This document shows, one piece after another, positions 1 through 10,422 of a stretch of DNA of 64,000 nt. Each line of letters begins with the position of its first letter. The first letter of the stretch is position 1. The notes beneath the pieces were generated by a model. The model did not search any database. It was not told where the DNA came from and saw only the letters and a list, made by a program, of their open reading frames with translations. The translations under genes were made by a program, and so were the position numbers. The DNA is taken from positions 31,350 through 95,349 of the forward strand of contig JAEUQN010000005.1 of assembly GCA_016789725.1 (NCBI GenBank), given 5' to 3'. The stretch comes from Blastocatellia bacterium. Its GTDB lineage: Bacteria; Acidobacteriota; Blastocatellia; RBC074.

Positions 1-371
1 AGGGCTTGTAAATTCGTAAATCCGCCTTGTCGCACCGCATTGATGTCCGCGACACGAACCGGATTCGTATCAATTGCAGTGACTTCCAGATATGGGAACG
101 CATCCAACAACGGCCAAAGAAATGTGCCGCGCCCGCTGCCGATGTCGAGCAAGCTTGTTGGGGCAAGGCTGCGCAAAATCCCCAACACTTTTTTGACACG
201 CGGAAGTTCCGTTTGATTTTTGAATTTATGCAGGCGCAATCCTGCCGCGCGCCCGGCGACGATGATCTCCTCATCTGACAACTCTGGGGCAAGCGTCATT
301 TTGCCCCGGACAAAAGCTGCTGCCAGAGGGACAAAATACCGTTCATCAATACATTCAGGCTGATCTGTCAT
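1..371 (-). CDS. Class I SAM-dependent methyltransferase, partial (C-terminus off the window)
   Basis: Reading the minus strand from the ATG at 371 gives at least 123 uninterrupted residues that run off the left edge with no stop. About 77 residues in comes LLDIGSGRGTFLWPLL, the glycine-rich SAM-binding motif I of Rossmann-fold methyltransferases. An acidic motif II (VTAIDTNP) follows some 20 residues later. The substrate cannot be told from this fragment. The gene is divergent from ispE with about 115 bp between the start codons. Fold assignment is fairly sure; function is open. Confidence 0.75.
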   Translation of the reverse strand, partial: MTDQPECIDERYFVPLAAAFVRGKMTLAPELSDEEIIVAGRAAGLRLHKFKNQTELPRVKKVLGILRSLAPTSLLDIGSGRGTFLWPLLDAFPYLEVTAIDTNPVRVADINAVRQGGFTNLQA

Positions 372-486
372 GACCTTTTCAAGTCTTTGTTTTTCTCGTA
401 ACTCAAGGAAGCGGCATTTTAGTGTAAGATGCGTTTTCTTCGAGCAAAAATTTGGTATTACCCTTGCTCTCAAGTTGAATGGGTCT

Positions 487-1383
487 ATGAATCTGGAAGT
501 TCCTTCTTTTGCCAAAATTAACTGGACGCTCGAAATTTTAGGGCGTCGCGCCGATGGCTATCACGAACTGCGGACAATTTTGCAAACCGTAGATGTTTGC
601 GATCAGTTGCAATTTGCGCCAGCCGAAGCAGAAATTGCCTTGACCTGTGATCATCCTGATGTGCCGTGTGATGCAACGAATTTGATTTATCGGGCTGCGG
701 TGTTGCTCAAAGACCTGACGGGCTGTGACAAAGGGGCAAAAATAGACTTGCAAAAACGGATTCCGATAGGGGCAGGATTGGGCGGTGGCAGCAGCAATGC
801 AGCGATCACGCTTCTGGCCTTAACTCGGCTTTGGGAATTGGAGGTTGCGCCGCAGGATTTGTTTCGGCTTGGCTCTCAGCTTGGTTCGGATGTCCCGTTC
901 TTTTTTTTCGGCGGGACGGGCATTGGGATTGGGCGTGGTGACGAAGTGTATCCGATGGCAGACATTGTGGCGGAACACGTATTGCTCGTGAATCCCGGTG
1001 TTCAGGTCCCAACCCGCGAAATCTATGGAAACGTATCTTCTGAGTTGACAAGCCCGCGTGCCGTGAATAATATGCCGTTTTCTTTGCAGGCCGCTTACGC
1101 GCGCATGCGAGGGGCGCAATGGAAATTGCGAAATGATTTAGAACGCCCTGCACTTGCGCTTTATCCTCTGATTGGTCAGGTCAAACAGCGGTTGATTGAA
1201 TTAAATGCAGCGTCTGTATTGATGTCAGGAAGCGGCGCAACGGTTTTCGCGGTCTTTGAAAGTGAAGCGGCACGAACTCAGGCAAGGCAAGCCCTGAGCG
1301 AAACGGATTGGTGGTGCGCTGCAACGCGCACGCTAAGCCGGAATGAATATCAAGCCGCACTCGAAGAAAGTTTTGGATTTTAG
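487..1383 (+). CDS. ispE: 4-diphosphocytidyl-2-C-methyl-D-erythritol kinase
   Basis: GHMP-family kinase of the MEP isoprenoid pathway; it phosphorylates the 2-hydroxyl of CDP-methylerythritol with ATP. The 298-residue product is family-sized. Near the N-terminus is FAKINWTLEILGRRADGYHE, the classic IspE opening. Mid-protein is the ATP-binding loop PIGAGLGGGSSNAA, and a late glycine-rich stretch (LMSGSGATVFA) completes the GHMP pattern. The frame is open back to 370, but those 39 residues do not resemble the family, so the ATG at 487 is preferred. No strong ribosome-binding site precedes it, so the start is moderately certain. Confidence 0.95.
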   Translation: MNLEVPSFAKINWTLEILGRRADGYHELRTILQTVDVCDQLQFAPAEAEIALTCDHPDVPCDATNLIYRAAVLLKDLTGCDKGAKIDLQKRIPIGAGLGGGSSNAAITLLALTRLWELEVAPQDLFRLGSQLGSDVPFFFFGGTGIGIGRGDEVYPMADIVAEHVLLVNPGVQVPTREIYGNVSSELTSPRAVNNMPFSLQAAYARMRGAQWKLRNDLERPALALYPLIGQVKQRLIELNAASVLMSGSGATVFAVFESEAARTQARQALSETDWWCAATRTLSRNEYQAALEESFGF

Positions 1384-1402
1384 ATGGGAAAAGAACGTGC
1401 AA

Positions 1403-1432
1403 GCGCAATCCGAAATCCAAAATCCAAAATCA
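1403..1432. repeat. Short AATCC(A/G)AAATCC-type tandem repeat
   Basis: Between ispE and the tRNA gene the units AATCC-GAAATCC-AAAATCC-AAAATC follow each other. A similar GGATTT-rich imperfect inverted repeat lies downstream of pta (63741-63806). It looks like intergenic repeat material rather than a regulatory site. Confidence 0.4.
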
Positions 1433-1437
1433 AGTTA

Positions 1438-1513
<76 letters not shown>

Positions 1514-1561
1514 TTTTTTTGTTTAGGCCCCAATAACTGCTCGAAGTTTTTGTAGTACCCC

Positions 1562-2509
1562 GTGAATAGTTTACAAGTATTCTCCGGTAACGCGAATCGC
1601 CCGCTGGCGGAGGAAATCTGCCAGTATTTAGGCGTCCCATTGGGGCGCGCCAATACGACGCGCTTTCCCGATGGCGAGTTCAATTTCCAGATCCTTGAAA
1701 ACGTGCGTGGCAGTGATGTCTTCATCGTTCAGCCCACCAGCCCGCCAGTTGATACGAACTTGATGGAATTGCTTTTGATGATAGATGCATTTCGTCGTTC
1801 ATCGGCAGATCGCATCACAGCGGTAATTCCGTACTATGGTTATGGACGCGGTGATAAAAAAGACAAGCCGCGGATTGCGATTTCGGCAAAACTGGTGGCG
1901 AATTTGATCAAGATTGCGGGAGCGGACCGCGTGCTGGCGATGGATTTACACGCACCACAGATTCAGGGTTTTTTTGATATTCCCGTGGATCACTTATTCG
2001 CCTCGCCGGTTGTCATTGAATATTTTCTGAAGCAGCAGATTGAAAATCTGGTCGTAGTCGCGCCTGATCCAGGCGGCGCAGAACGTGCCAGAGCTTATGC
2101 CAAGCGCCTGAATGCGGATTTCGCTATTGTGGACAAACGCCGCGATAAGTCCAAGCCGGGGCATGCTGAAGCCGAGGTCATGAACGTGATTGGCAAAGTT
2201 GAGGGACGCAACGTGTTGGTGGTAGATGATATGGCCGACACCGCAGGCACCTTGACGAAGGTCGCGGAAGCTTTGAAAAAAGAAGGCGCGCGCAGCATAG
2301 TTGCCAGTTGTGTTCACGCGGTGTTGTCTGGAAATGCGATGGAGCGGATTGCCAGTTCACCTCTGGAAAAAGTGGTGATTACCAATACCGTGTCCGCCGA
2401 AAAGGCGCGCGCCTCTACGCAGTACGAATGTCTGAGTGTGGCGCCGCTTTTGGCCGAGGCCATTAAATCTATTCACGATGAAACTTCGGTGAGCCGATTG
2501 TTTATTTGA
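1562..2509 (+). CDS. prs: Ribose-phosphate pyrophosphokinase
   Basis: Makes phosphoribosyl pyrophosphate from ribose 5-phosphate and ATP for nucleotide, histidine and tryptophan synthesis. The 315-residue length is normal. Motifs in order: FSGNANRPLAEEI at the N-terminus, the AMDLHAPQIQGFFDIPVDHL region in the middle, and the PRPP-binding loop VLVVDDMADTAGTL near residue 220. The start is GTG at 1562, placing the FSGNA motif at the usual position; no good Shine-Dalgarno sequence is visible. It is followed after 24 bp by rplY, a common prs-ctc-pth gene order. Confidence 0.96.
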   Translation: MNSLQVFSGNANRPLAEEICQYLGVPLGRANTTRFPDGEFNFQILENVRGSDVFIVQPTSPPVDTNLMELLLMIDAFRRSSADRITAVIPYYGYGRGDKKDKPRIAISAKLVANLIKIAGADRVLAMDLHAPQIQGFFDIPVDHLFASPVVIEYFLKQQIENLVVVAPDPGGAERARAYAKRLNADFAIVDKRRDKSKPGHAEAEVMNVIGKVEGRNVLVVDDMADTAGTLTKVAEALKKEGARSIVASCVHAVLSGNAMERIASSPLEKVVITNTVSAEKARASTQYECLSVAPLLAEAIKSIHDETSVSRLFI

Positions 2510-2533
2510 GATTTCGTTTGGGAGTTTACGTTT

Positions 2534-3169
2534 ATGAGCTTTGATACAAATGTTTCGCTGAATGCTCAGCCTCGCACTGAAAAAGGAAAAGGTGCGGCTG
2601 GGCGATTACGTCGCAGCGGGTTGATTCCCGTGACAGTGTATGGCGATGGGCAAGATGCCATTTCCGCCTCTATCGTTAAAAGAGAGCTGGGCGCGTTTGT
2701 GCGTAAATATGGTCGGCACGGCATTTTTACCTTGAATCTGGACGGTGGATCATCGCCAGTGAAAATTGCCGAGATGCAGCTTGATCCGATTAAAGGCGGT
2801 GTTCGTCACATGGATTTGCAGCGCATTTCGCTCACAGAACGGTCCGAGTTTGAAGTCGCCTTGAAAATTGTCGGCGAGGCCGAGGGGGTGAAAATGGCGG
2901 GCGGTATTTTAGACGTTGTGAGCCATGCGATTCATCTTCGTTGCTTACCCTCTGATTTGCCTGAACATGTTGACGTTGATGTGACTCCATTGGGACTTGG
3001 ACAAAATCTGCGTGTCAGTGATTTAAAACTCGACGCAGACAAGTTCCAAATCGTGACTGATTCGGAAACCGTGATTGCCACTGTTGTCGCGCCGCGCGAA
3101 GAAGAAGTTGCCGCCACTACCGCCGAGCCGGAAGTGATTAAGAAGGGCAAAGCGGAAGACAAGAAATAG
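2534..3169 (+). CDS. rplY: 50S ribosomal protein L25 (Ctc/TL5 form)
   Basis: Binds 5S rRNA in the large ribosomal subunit. At 211 residues it is the long two-domain Ctc form, not the short form of about 95 residues. The N-terminal L25 domain carries RTEKGKGAAGRLRRSGLIPV and continues to about residue 95. The C-terminal TL5-type beta domain ends near residue 190, followed by a low-complexity Glu/Lys/Ala tail. It lies between prs and pth and is probably co-transcribed with both. Confidence 0.95.
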   Translation: MSFDTNVSLNAQPRTEKGKGAAGRLRRSGLIPVTVYGDGQDAISASIVKRELGAFVRKYGRHGIFTLNLDGGSSPVKIAEMQLDPIKGGVRHMDLQRISLTERSEFEVALKIVGEAEGVKMAGGILDVVSHAIHLRCLPSDLPEHVDVDVTPLGLGQNLRVSDLKLDADKFQIVTDSETVIATVVAPREEEVAATTAEPEVIKKGKAEDKK

Positions 3170-3186
3170 CCCCAGTTTGATCGTAG

Positions 3187-3744
3187 ATGTTTCTCATCGT
3201 GGGCTTAGGTAATCCCGGTAGCAAGTATGAGCAAACACGCCATAATTGCGGTTTCTTGCTCATAGACGAATTGGCGCGTCGTGCCGGGCGCGAGGTCCGA
3301 ACGCCTGAATGTCAGTCGCTAACGACCAAAACCACACTGCGTGGGACAGAAATACTGTTGGTCAAACCGCAAACGTTTATGAACCTCAGTGGCGTGGCGG
3401 TTGCCGCTTTGATGAAAAAGTACGAAATCAAAGCGGAAAACATTTTGATAATTAGTGATGATGTGGCGTTGTCACTTGGTACATTGCGTCTTCGTCGTGA
3501 GGGAAGCGCAGGCGGGCAAAATGGTTTGAAGTCCATCATCAAGGAAATCGGAACGCAGCAATTTCCTCGTTTGCGGATTGGCATTGCGCCCGATCATCCG
3601 GTTCGCAATCTTTCAGATTTCGTGTTGGGTGAATTTAGCAAGCGCGAGCGTGAAGTCCTGAGCGATACAATAGACGCGGCTGCGGACGCCGTCGAAGTTC
3701 TTTTGCAAGATGGCATCGCGGAAGCGATGTCGAAATATAATTGA
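3187..3744 (+). CDS. pth: Peptidyl-tRNA hydrolase
   Basis: Releases tRNA from peptidyl-tRNAs that drop off the ribosome. It is 185 residues long and opens with FLIVGLGNPGSKYEQTRHN, which includes the conserved Asn and the catalytic His of the family. Further family stretches are LVKPQTFMNLSG and a GSAGGQNGLKSI loop. The ATG follows the rplY stop by 17 bp. A small hairpin at 3744-3760 separates it from rpsF. Confidence 0.96.
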   Translation: MFLIVGLGNPGSKYEQTRHNCGFLLIDELARRAGREVRTPECQSLTTKTTLRGTEILLVKPQTFMNLSGVAVAALMKKYEIKAENILIISDDVALSLGTLRLRREGSAGGQNGLKSIIKEIGTQQFPRLRIGIAPDHPVRNLSDFVLGEFSKREREVLSDTIDAAADAVEVLLQDGIAEAMSKYN

Positions 3745-3760
3745 AGCCACGCGGTGGCTT
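3744..3760 (+). terminator. Weak terminator-like hairpin after pth
   Basis: AAGCCAC and GTGGCTT form a perfect 7-bp stem around a GCG loop, followed by TCTCCTTG. The T-tract is poor, so termination may be partial. Confidence 0.4.
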
Positions 3761-3767
3761 TCTCCTT

Positions 3768-3790
3768 GCCCGAAGTAATGAGCTTTGGGC
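3768..3790 (+). promoter_or_regulatory. Stem-loop in the rpsF leader, possible S6:S18 autoregulatory site
   Basis: GCCCGAAG (3768-3775) and CTTTGGGC (3783-3790) pair over 8 bp with one G-U, around a 7-base loop. The site is 14 bases before the AAGGAGG ribosome-binding site. In many bacteria the S6:S18 complex binds a leader hairpin before rpsF to repress the operon. I infer this role only from position; I did not confirm the diagnostic CCG bulge. Confidence 0.35.
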
Positions 3791-3817
3791 TAACCAACAT
3801 CCATAAGGAGGATTCTC

Positions 3818-4228
3818 TTGAGAACCTACGAAATTGTTTACATCGTGGTCCCCAATACGACTGACGATGATTTAGCCAAACTCAATTCCCAACTGGAAAA
3901 AGTTGTTGCTGATTTAGGCGGGAAAATCGTCAAAACCGATCTTTGGGGGCGCAAGAAACTCGCCTATAAAATTGGCAAGTATGAAGAAGGCGTTTATGTT
4001 GTCTTGTACATTGAGGGCAGCGGTAAAGAAATCGCCGAAGTCGAACGTCGTTTGCGTGTGAATGATGCGGTGATCCGGCACATGACTGTTCGGACAGACG
4101 AAGACCTCAAACGGGCTGAAAAACTGAAATCACGCCGGAAAGTGTCGGTGCGGGCAGCGGCTGCTAGTGGCGCAGATAGCGAGGGCGACGTTGAAGGAGA
4201 AGGAGGCGACGAAGAATTTGATTCGTAA
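3818..4228 (+). CDS. rpsF: 30S ribosomal protein S6
   Basis: Small-subunit protein that partners S18. The product is 136 residues. Family landmarks are the opening [12 protein letters not shown], the [11 protein letters not shown] segment and a central [10 protein letters not shown] strand; the tail is acidic (Gly/Asp/Glu). The start is TTG at 3818, chosen because a perfect AAGGAGG (3805-3811) lies 6 bases before it and the protein then begins at the usual family position. First gene of rpsF-rpsR-rplI. Confidence 0.95.
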   Translation: MRTYEIVYIVVPNTTDDDLAKLNSQLEKVVADLGGKIVKTDLWGRKKLAYKIGKYEEGVYVVLYIEGSGKEIAEVERRLRVNDAVIRHMTVRTDEDLKRAEKLKSRRKVSVRAAAASGADSEGDVEGEGGDEEFDS

Positions 4229-4284
4229 GCTTGAAGGGCAATGCTTTCCTAAAGTTCGAATCACAATTTTTTGAGGATACAATT

Positions 4285-4569
4285 ATGCCAAGACCAAATG
4301 ATAGAAATGATCGCAACGACGGACCATCCAGACGACCTATGAATGCGCCGATGCCGTCCAGTCGCCGTCGCCGTTCTTCCAAGCTTTCCGCTGAGAAGAT
4401 TGATTATATTGATTACAAAGACGTGAAATTGCTGCAATCCTTCCTGACCGAGAACGGCAAGATTTTGCCGGCCCGGTTGTCCGGCGTCAGCGCGTTGCAG
4501 CAACGCAAAATCGCAGAAGCAATCAAACGCGCCAGAACGATTGCCTTGCTGCCTTACGTTCAAGCTTAA
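4285..4569 (+). CDS. rpsR: 30S ribosomal protein S18
   Basis: Binds S6 in the platform of the 30S subunit. The product is 94 residues. The conserved core runs [16 protein letters not shown], then [20 protein letters not shown] and [12 protein letters not shown]. The frame is open to 4231, but the ATG at 4285 has a GAGG 9 bases upstream and gives a normal S18 with a basic, disordered N-terminus. An in-frame extension would add 18 residues unlike the family. Confidence 0.95.
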   Translation: MPRPNDRNDRNDGPSRRPMNAPMPSSRRRRSSKLSAEKIDYIDYKDVKLLQSFLTENGKILPARLSGVSALQQRKIAEAIKRARTIALLPYVQA

Positions 4570-4587
4570 AGTGAAGGAGTTATTGTT

Positions 4588-5046
4588 ATGGCACAAATGG
4601 AGCTTTTGCTACGTGAAGACGTAGAAAACCTGGGATTACGCGGTGAGCTTGTCAAAGTGCGTCCCGGTTATGGTCGGAATTATTTATTGCCGCGTGGCCT
4701 GGCTGTCCAAGCCACTGCGGCCAACGTCAAAGCCATTACGAAACAGCGGGAAGCTTTCTTGAAAAAAGCCGCTGCAGATAAGTCTGCTGCCGAAGGACAA
4801 TCGGCGTTGTTGCAGTCCCTGTCGCTCGAATTTGCCCGCAAGGTGGGCGAACACGGCGTGCTGTATGGCTCAGTCACTTCGATGGATATTGCTGAAGCTA
4901 TTGCGGCAAAGGGCTTTGAAATTGACCGTCGGAAAATCCAACTGGCAGAACCAATCAAAGAAATTGGCGAGTTTGAAATTCCTGTCAAACTGCACCGTGA
5001 AGTCATTGCGACTCTCAAGGTGGTCGTCGTGAAAGAAGAAGCCTAA
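4588..5046 (+). CDS. rplI: 50S ribosomal protein L9
   Basis: Large-subunit protein at the L1 stalk base. It is 152 residues long. The N-terminal domain has LLREDVENLGLRGELVKVRP and GYGRNYLLPRGLA, followed by the long linking helix and the C-terminal RNA-binding domain (GVLYGSVTSMDIAEAI). A GAAGGAG ribosome-binding site precedes the ATG. A strong hairpin terminator follows, so this ends the ribosomal operon. Confidence 0.96.
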   Translation: MAQMELLLREDVENLGLRGELVKVRPGYGRNYLLPRGLAVQATAANVKAITKQREAFLKKAAADKSAAEGQSALLQSLSLEFARKVGEHGVLYGSVTSMDIAEAIAAKGFEIDRRKIQLAEPIKEIGEFEIPVKLHREVIATLKVVVVKEEA

Positions 5047-5083
5047 ACGCCTGTACAAATCCGACAGTCTTTGAGATAAGAGA

Positions 5084-5128
5084 AGCGGAGCGAGAGCGTC
5101 TTAACGCAAGCTCCGCTCTTTTCTTTTG
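5084..5128 (+). terminator. Rho-independent terminator after rplI
   Basis: AGCGGAGC (5084-5091) pairs with GCTCCGCT (5110-5117), with a nested GCGT/ACGC pairing inside the loop. It is followed by CTTTTCTTTTG. Good stem and U-rich tail. Confidence 0.75.
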
Positions 5129-5152
5129 CCTCGCACTTTAGGAGTAACTCGT

Positions 5153-5449
5153 ATGACGGACGCAATCATTTGGCTGGCTGCAATTGGCTTGGTGGCACTG
5201 ATGTTCTGGTCTCTGATCTACGAGCAACACAAACGCGCGAAAATGACCGATGAAGAATATCAACGGCGCGCGAAAGAAGAGCCGGGACTCATCAGCACTG
5301 GGATGATGGCTTTTGACCAAATTGCCTTTCGCCCTCAGGCCAAAGCCGCTGTTGAGTATCAAAAAGACAAGATGCGCGGCCAAACTCCTGACCAGCAGCA
5401 AGCAGGCGAAGATATTTCCGGTCGAGAAAAGTCTAACGAAGTCCCGTGA
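5153..5449 (+). CDS. Small single-span membrane protein, unknown function
   Basis: 98 residues. Residues 4-20 ([16 protein letters not shown]) form one transmembrane helix. The rest is charged and hydrophilic and probably cytoplasmic, ending in Gln/Glu/Lys-rich sequence. The ATG at 5153 has an AGGAG 8 bases upstream; the frame extends further up but without a better site. It lies between the rplI terminator and dnaB and ends 55 bp before dnaB, so it may share a transcript with it. I do not recognise a family. Confidence 0.7.
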   Translation: MTDAIIWLAAIGLVALMFWSLIYEQHKRAKMTDEEYQRRAKEEPGLISTGMMAFDQIAFRPQAKAAVEYQKDKMRGQTPDQQQAGEDISGREKSNEVP

Positions 5450-5504
5450 AGTCCACGCCACGACTTTCCCAGACTGCTCCAGGCTTTCCCAGACTACATT
5501 ACCG

Positions 5505-6863
5505 ATGGCGAAGAACGCAGATTCCCCATTTGATAGAGCTTTACCGAGTAACATCGAAGCCGAACGCTCGATCCTCGGCGCAGTCCTGCTCGACAATCAA
5601 ACGATCAACCAGGCCGCCGAAATGCTGCGGCGCGACGACTTTTTTTTAGACTCGCATCGCCGCATTTACGACAAGATGCTGCACCTGATGGAACAGGGAC
5701 GCGCCATTGATCCCATCACCTTGCAGGACGCTTTACGACAGGCAGGGGATTTGGATTTGATTGGCGGCGCGGCCTTCATCGGAGCCTTGATTGACGGGGT
5801 TCCGCGCTTCTCAAACATTCAGGAATATTGCGCCATCGTTAAGGGCAAATCTATTGTCCGCAAACTCATCACCACCTCGAATCAGATTATTAATCGCTGT
5901 TTCGACGCCGAAGACACGCCGGACATTTTGCTTGACGAAGCCGAGCGCGCGATTTTGTCTATCGCCGAAGATCGGATTCGCCAGGGTTTCGTTCCGATCA
6001 GTGAAGTTGCACATAAACAACTCCAACATATCGAAGAAATTGCCGGACGCGAACAACTGGTCACCGGCATTTCCACTGGCTTCCGCGATCTGGATTACAT
6101 GACGTCAGGCTTGCAGCGCGGCGATCTGGTTATCATTGCGGCAAGGCCATCCATGGGAAAGACTGCCTTCTGCCTCAATATCGCGCAGAATGCAGCTATG
6201 CGGCAGCAGCATCACGGCAACAAAGCTATCGTTGGCATCTTCTCGCTCGAAATGAGTAAAGAGCAACTCGTGCAACGTATGTTGTGCGCGCAGGCTCGCA
6301 TTGACGCGCATCGCTTGCGCACCGGGATGCTCAGCAAAGAAGATTGGCGGCACTTGGCAATGGGCGTCAGCGAATTGGCCGAAGCGCAAATCTTCCTCGA
6401 CGATACGCCCGCGATCTCCTCGCTTGAAATGCGCGCCAAAGTTCGGCGTCTAAAAAATGAGCAGCGTGGACTGGACTTAATCATCGTGGACTATTTGCAG
6501 TTGATGAGTGGCAAAGGCAAAGTCGAATCACGGCAACAGGAAGTTTCGCAGATTTCGCGCGACCTGAAAGCGATTGCCAAAGAAATGAACGTGCCGCTGA
6601 TCGCGCTTTCACAGCTTTCGCGCGCCGTCGAAACGCGTTCTGATCACCGCCCGCAGCTTTCAGATTTACGTGAGTCGGGTAGTATTGAGCAAGACGCCGA
6701 TATTGTGATGTTTATTTACCGCGACGAAGTCTACAATCCCGAAACTGAAAAACCGAATGTCGCCGAAATCATTATTGGCAAACAACGCAACGGCCCGATT
6801 GGCGATGTCGAATTGGTTTTCCTGAAACAACTCACCCGCTTTGAAGATAAATATCGAGAATAG
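5505..6863 (+). CDS. dnaB: Replicative DNA helicase DnaB
   Basis: Hexameric 5'-3' helicase of the replication fork. It is 452 residues. The N-terminal domain starts at [19 protein letters not shown]. The RecA-like C-terminal domain has the Walker A loop [15 protein letters not shown], the [13 protein letters not shown]alker B region and an [19 protein letters not shown] motif. The frame is open to 5313, but that part has no family similarity and overlaps the preceding gene, so the ATG at 5505 is chosen. No intein or insertion interrupts it. Confidence 0.96.
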   Translation: MAKNADSPFDRALPSNIEAERSILGAVLLDNQTINQAAEMLRRDDFFLDSHRRIYDKMLHLMEQGRAIDPITLQDALRQAGDLDLIGGAAFIGALIDGVPRFSNIQEYCAIVKGKSIVRKLITTSNQIINRCFDAEDTPDILLDEAERAILSIAEDRIRQGFVPISEVAHKQLQHIEEIAGREQLVTGISTGFRDLDYMTSGLQRGDLVIIAARPSMGKTAFCLNIAQNAAMRQQHHGNKAIVGIFSLEMSKEQLVQRMLCAQARIDAHRLRTGMLSKEDWRHLAMGVSELAEAQIFLDDTPAISSLEMRAKVRRLKNEQRGLDLIIVDYLQLMSGKGKVESRQQEVSQISRDLKAIAKEMNVPLIALSQLSRAVETRSDHRPQLSDLRESGSIEQDADIVMFIYRDEVYNPETEKPNVAEIIIGKQRNGPIGDVELVFLKQLTRFEDKYRE

Positions 6864-6897
6864 TCAGTTGTCAGTGGCTGGTGGTCGGTGATATTTC

Positions 6898-8058
6898 TTG
6901 ACCGTGCAACTGCTCAACGATCACCAATCACCGACTACGGCTTCTCGTCCCACCTGGGCGGAAATTTCTCTGCCGAATCTTGTTCACAATTACCGCACGA
7001 TCAAAGCCTGTCTTCCTGATCAAGCGCAACTGATGGCGGTCATCAAAGCCAATGCCTATGGACATGGCGCAGTCAAATGCGCGCGCGCGCTGGAACCCGA
7101 TGCGGATTGGTTTGGCGTGGCGTTGATTGAGGAAGGCGTAGAGTTGCGACGGGCTGGCATCACGCGCCCGATTTTATGTCTCGGAGGTTTCTGGCACGGG
7201 CAGGCAGAAACGATCATCGCGCATAATTTGACCCCTGTGATTTTTCGCTTCGATCAAATCGAAGAACTCCATGCCCAGGCGAAGCAGGCGAGTCGTAAGG
7301 TGAATTATCATTTGAAAGTGGATACCGGAATGGGACGGTTGGGTGTCCCCTTTGCTGAACTGCCTGCCTTCGTTCGCGCGCTTCACCCCTTCACTAACCT
7401 CAGGCTGGACGGGCTGATGACTCATTTTGCTGAGGCTGAATCGCTCGACGCGGAATTCACTGAATTACAAATCGGATGCTTTCAGCAATCGCTCGACATC
7501 CTGCGCGAAGCAGGCCTGGCCCCGGTGTGGAGGCACTTATCCAATAGTGCAGGCATTCATTCCCAGGCGACTGCCCTCGGCAATCTGGCCCGCACGGGCG
7601 CGGCGATGTATGGCTTCACGCGCGATGTGATTGCACCGGTGCCGGAAGCCTTCGATGTAAAGCCTGTGCTGTCGTTGCATTCGCGGATTGTCTACCTCAA
7701 GACAGTAGCGGCGGGGACTTCGCTCGGCTACGGGCGCACATTTACCACCACCTCTGAAAGCCGGATTGCAACGCTTCCGATTGGTTATGCGGATGGTTTG
7801 CACCGCGCCCATTCCAACAACGGACACGTGATCGTACGCGGTCACTTTGCGCCGATTGTTGGTCGGGTCAGTATGGATTTGACGATGGTTGAAGTTACGA
7901 ATATTTCTGAGGTGCAATTGGGTGATGAGGTGATTTTATTAGGTAAACAAGGGGATTTGCGCATCTCTGCCGAAAATCTTGCCGAGCAAATCAATACGAT
8001 TTCCTATGAAGTTGCCTGCCACTTATCCGCCCGCGTGCCACGAATGTATTTCGGGTGA
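6898..8058 (+). CDS. alr: Alanine racemase
   Basis: PLP enzyme that makes D-alanine for peptidoglycan. It is 386 residues. The cofactor lysine is in [12 protein letters not shown] near residue 45. The second catalytic residue, a Tyr in LGYGRTF, lies in the C-terminal beta domain, and the protein ends with [10 protein letters not shown]. The listed start is TTG at 6898; the GTG at 6904 is an equally weak alternative. The family core begins at about residue 18 ([16 protein letters not shown]). The start region falls in a small inverted repeat (GTCGGTGAT near 6884, ATCACCGAC near 6923), so the N-terminus is uncertain. Confidence 0.93.
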   Translation: MTVQLLNDHQSPTTASRPTWAEISLPNLVHNYRTIKACLPDQAQLMAVIKANAYGHGAVKCARALEPDADWFGVALIEEGVELRRAGITRPILCLGGFWHGQAETIIAHNLTPVIFRFDQIEELHAQAKQASRKVNYHLKVDTGMGRLGVPFAELPAFVRALHPFTNLRLDGLMTHFAEAESLDAEFTELQIGCFQQSLDILREAGLAPVWRHLSNSAGIHSQATALGNLARTGAAMYGFTRDVIAPVPEAFDVKPVLSLHSRIVYLKTVAAGTSLGYGRTFTTTSESRIATLPIGYADGLHRAHSNNGHVIVRGHFAPIVGRVSMDLTMVEVTNISEVQLGDEVILLGKQGDLRISAENLAEQINTISYEVACHLSARVPRMYFG

Positions 8059-8106
8059 CTTTTCTTCTGTTTGCTCAGAAGACCGCCAATGCGTAGCACG
8101 GAGTTC

Positions 8107-10422
8107 TCAATTAGAAATCGCTGTTTGCGCATTCTGTTTTTTCGGCATCGTATTCCAATCAGGCGGCTCAACGCCGAGCAGATGATGGACGAAGAAATCG
8201 TATTGTTTCTTGACGCCATACGCGCCGCCATTGGTGTGGCCTGCGCCGGGAATCATCAGAAAGTCGAACGTCTTTTCCGCCTTAATTAAGGCATTCACGA
8301 CCTGCATCGTCGAGGCCGGGTCAACGTTTGTGTCCAATTCGCCGAGGATCAGCAATAACTTGCCTTGCAGCTTGCCAGCATTATCTACGTTCGAGGCTGC
8401 GGCGTATTCTGGTCCCAGCGGCCAGCCCATCCATTGCTCGTTCCACCAGATTTTATCCATGCGGTTGTCGTGGCAGCCACAGGCCGACACACAGACCTTG
8501 TAAAAATCAGGATGAAACAGCAGGCCGCCGAGCGAGTTTTGCCCGCCTGCTGATGTGCCGTAAATTCCGACCCGCGTGATGTCATAGTACCGATATTTCG
8601 CCGCCACCGCCTGATGCCACAGGATGCGGTCGGGAAAGCCTGCATCGCCCAGATTTTTCCACGCTACATCGTGAAAGGCTTTGGAGCGATTGGCCGTTCC
8701 CATACCGTCAATCTGCACAACGATGAAGCCGAGTTCCGCCAGCGATTGCATCGGATTCCAGGGCGTAAAATTTTTCGGCACGAACGAGCCTTGCGGCCCC
8801 GCATAAATGTTTTCGATCACCGGATATTTTTTCAGCGGACTGAAATTAGAGGGCCGATAAATCACGCCCCAGATTTCCGTCTTGCCATCGCGTCCGAACG
8901 AAGTGAAAACTTCCGGCGCGCGCCAGCCCGCTTGGCTCAGTTCGGCGATGTCAGTGCTCTCAACTTTGGTCAGAACTTTCTTGTCCGCCGTCAGCCGCAA
9001 TTCCGAAACCGTCGGCATATCCACACGTGACCAGGTGTCCACATAATATTTCATATCCGGCGAAAAGCTGACGACGTGGTTGCCATCGCCTTCGGTGAAA
9101 GCTGTTAGGCCTGTGCCGTCGAAATTGATCCGGTAATAGTGAATGAAATAGGGGTCTTTGCCGGGATACATTCCGCTGGCCTGAAACCAGATTTGGCGCT
9201 TCTCTTCATCCACTTTATCTACCGCGCGCACGACCCAATTGCCGTTGGTAATCTGGTTTTTGACCGCGCTGGTTGTGCCGTCAAGCAGGTATAGATGATT
9301 CCATCCGTCGCGCTCCGACATCCAGATGATTTCTCTGCCGTCAGATATGTCGGCGCGGTATTTTTTGCCCGAATAACAGAAAAAAGTCTTCGGCTCTTCG
9401 CTGATGACGGCGCGCGGTTTGCCGCTGGTGGCTTCGACCTCAATGACGCGGTACACCTGATGCCCGCGCTGATTATATTCAAATGTGAACGCGCGATTGT
9501 CCTTGCGCCATTCGATGCGCGACAGGTTATAGGGATTTGGAAAGAGCGCATTGTCTATGACAAATTGCTTTTTGGTTTCGATGTTGAATAGTACGGGCTG
9601 CGGCTGGTCGAGGACGTCGCCGGGTTTGGCATAATCAATCGTGTGATACTTCGGCTGCAATTGATCGCTGGCTGACGATTCGACGTATTGAATCTTGCGC
9701 TGATAGCCGGGCCGTACGCGATACGCTGCGATCATCCTGGAATCCGGTGACCAAATCAGCGAGGCCAGCGCATAATAATTGCCCTCTGAACCCTCGAAGC
9801 TGAGCGCGCCTCCCTCTTTGCTGCCTTTCGGACGTACCCAGATATTGAAATTATTAACCCAGGCTTCCCATTTACCATCGGGCGAAATCTTTGTTTGCGT
9901 GGTGGACGGGAAATTATAGCGCGGGCCGGGAATTCCATTTAACGTACCGGGCGCGCCGCCACGCCGCCCCGGGCCGTCTGGTCCATTGGGAGGCAGCTTT
10001 TTGATTGTGTAATCGGTCAGTTCGCAGCGCCACCGATTTTCGCCGATATTGAATTCGATAGCTTTTTCGTTATCCACGAAATTGATTTGCTGAAATGGTA
10101 ACTTGAGGGCCGTGTATTTTTCGCTTGCGGCGGCGGAAAGGGCTGCTGCCAGCCGTTCGTGATCAAAGGCCGCTTTTTGGGTTAGTGTTTCGGCGTCCAT
10201 CAACACAAATTCGTTTCCGCCTTTGATCGCTTTGCGATACCAGAAGCGGCTGGTTTTGCTAATCCAGTTGGCGCGTTCGGGCAAGTTGGCGGTGATCCCG
10301 ACATACTTTTCGCGCAGCCCATTGGCGCGTTCGTAATCAGCCAGCGTGCCTTGCGCGTGGATAGGTGCAGCCCAGAGCAGGCAAAATAAAGTAACCGAGA
10401 CGTAGGTGAATTGGCGTTTCAT
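8107..10422 (-). CDS. Secreted S9 family peptidase (prolyl oligopeptidase / DPP IV type)
   Basis: Cleaves short peptides, usually after proline. The 771-residue product starts with a signal peptide ([15 protein letters not shown]). Residues about 110-500 resemble the DPP IV N-terminal beta-propeller, and the C-terminal 200 residues form the alpha/beta hydrolase domain. The catalytic triad can be placed at Ser624 (GTSAGG), Asp697 (GELDTN) and His729 (GAGHTNG). TAAGGAG stands before the ATG. It is divergent from the AraC regulator and the hydroxyproline genes, so peptides rich in proline or hydroxyproline could be its substrate; that link is inference. Confidence 0.9.
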   Translation of the reverse strand: MKRQFTYVSVTLFCLLWAAPIHAQGTLADYERANGLREKYVGITANLPERANWISKTSRFWYRKAIKGGNEFVLMDAETLTQKAAFDHERLAAALSAAASEKYTALKLPFQQINFVDNEKAIEFNIGENRWRCELTDYTIKKLPPNGPDGPGRRGGAPGTLNGIPGPRYNFPSTTQTKISPDGKWEAWVNNFNIWVRPKGSKEGGALSFEGSEGNYYALASLIWSPDSRMIAAYRVRPGYQRKIQYVESSASDQLQPKYHTIDYAKPGDVLDQPQPVLFNIETKKQFVIDNALFPNPYNLSRIEWRKDNRAFTFEYNQRGHQVYRVIEVEATSGKPRAVISEEPKTFFCYSGKKYRADISDGREIIWMSERDGWNHLYLLDGTTSAVKNQITNGNWVVRAVDKVDEEKRQIWFQASGMYPGKDPYFIHYYRINFDGTGLTAFTEGDGNHVVSFSPDMKYYVDTWSRVDMPTVSELRLTADKKVLTKVESTDIAELSQAGWRAPEVFTSFGRDGKTEIWGVIYRPSNFSPLKKYPVIENIYAGPQGSFVPKNFTPWNPMQSLAELGFIVVQIDGMGTANRSKAFHDVAWKNLGDAGFPDRILWHQAVAAKYRYYDITRVGIYGTSAGGQNSLGGLLFHPDFYKVCVSACGCHDNRMDKIWWNEQWMGWPLGPEYAAASNVDNAGKLQGKLLLILGELDTNVDPASTMQVVNALIKAEKTFDFLMIPGAGHTNGGAYGVKKQYDFFVHHLLGVEPPDWNTMPKKQNAQTAISN

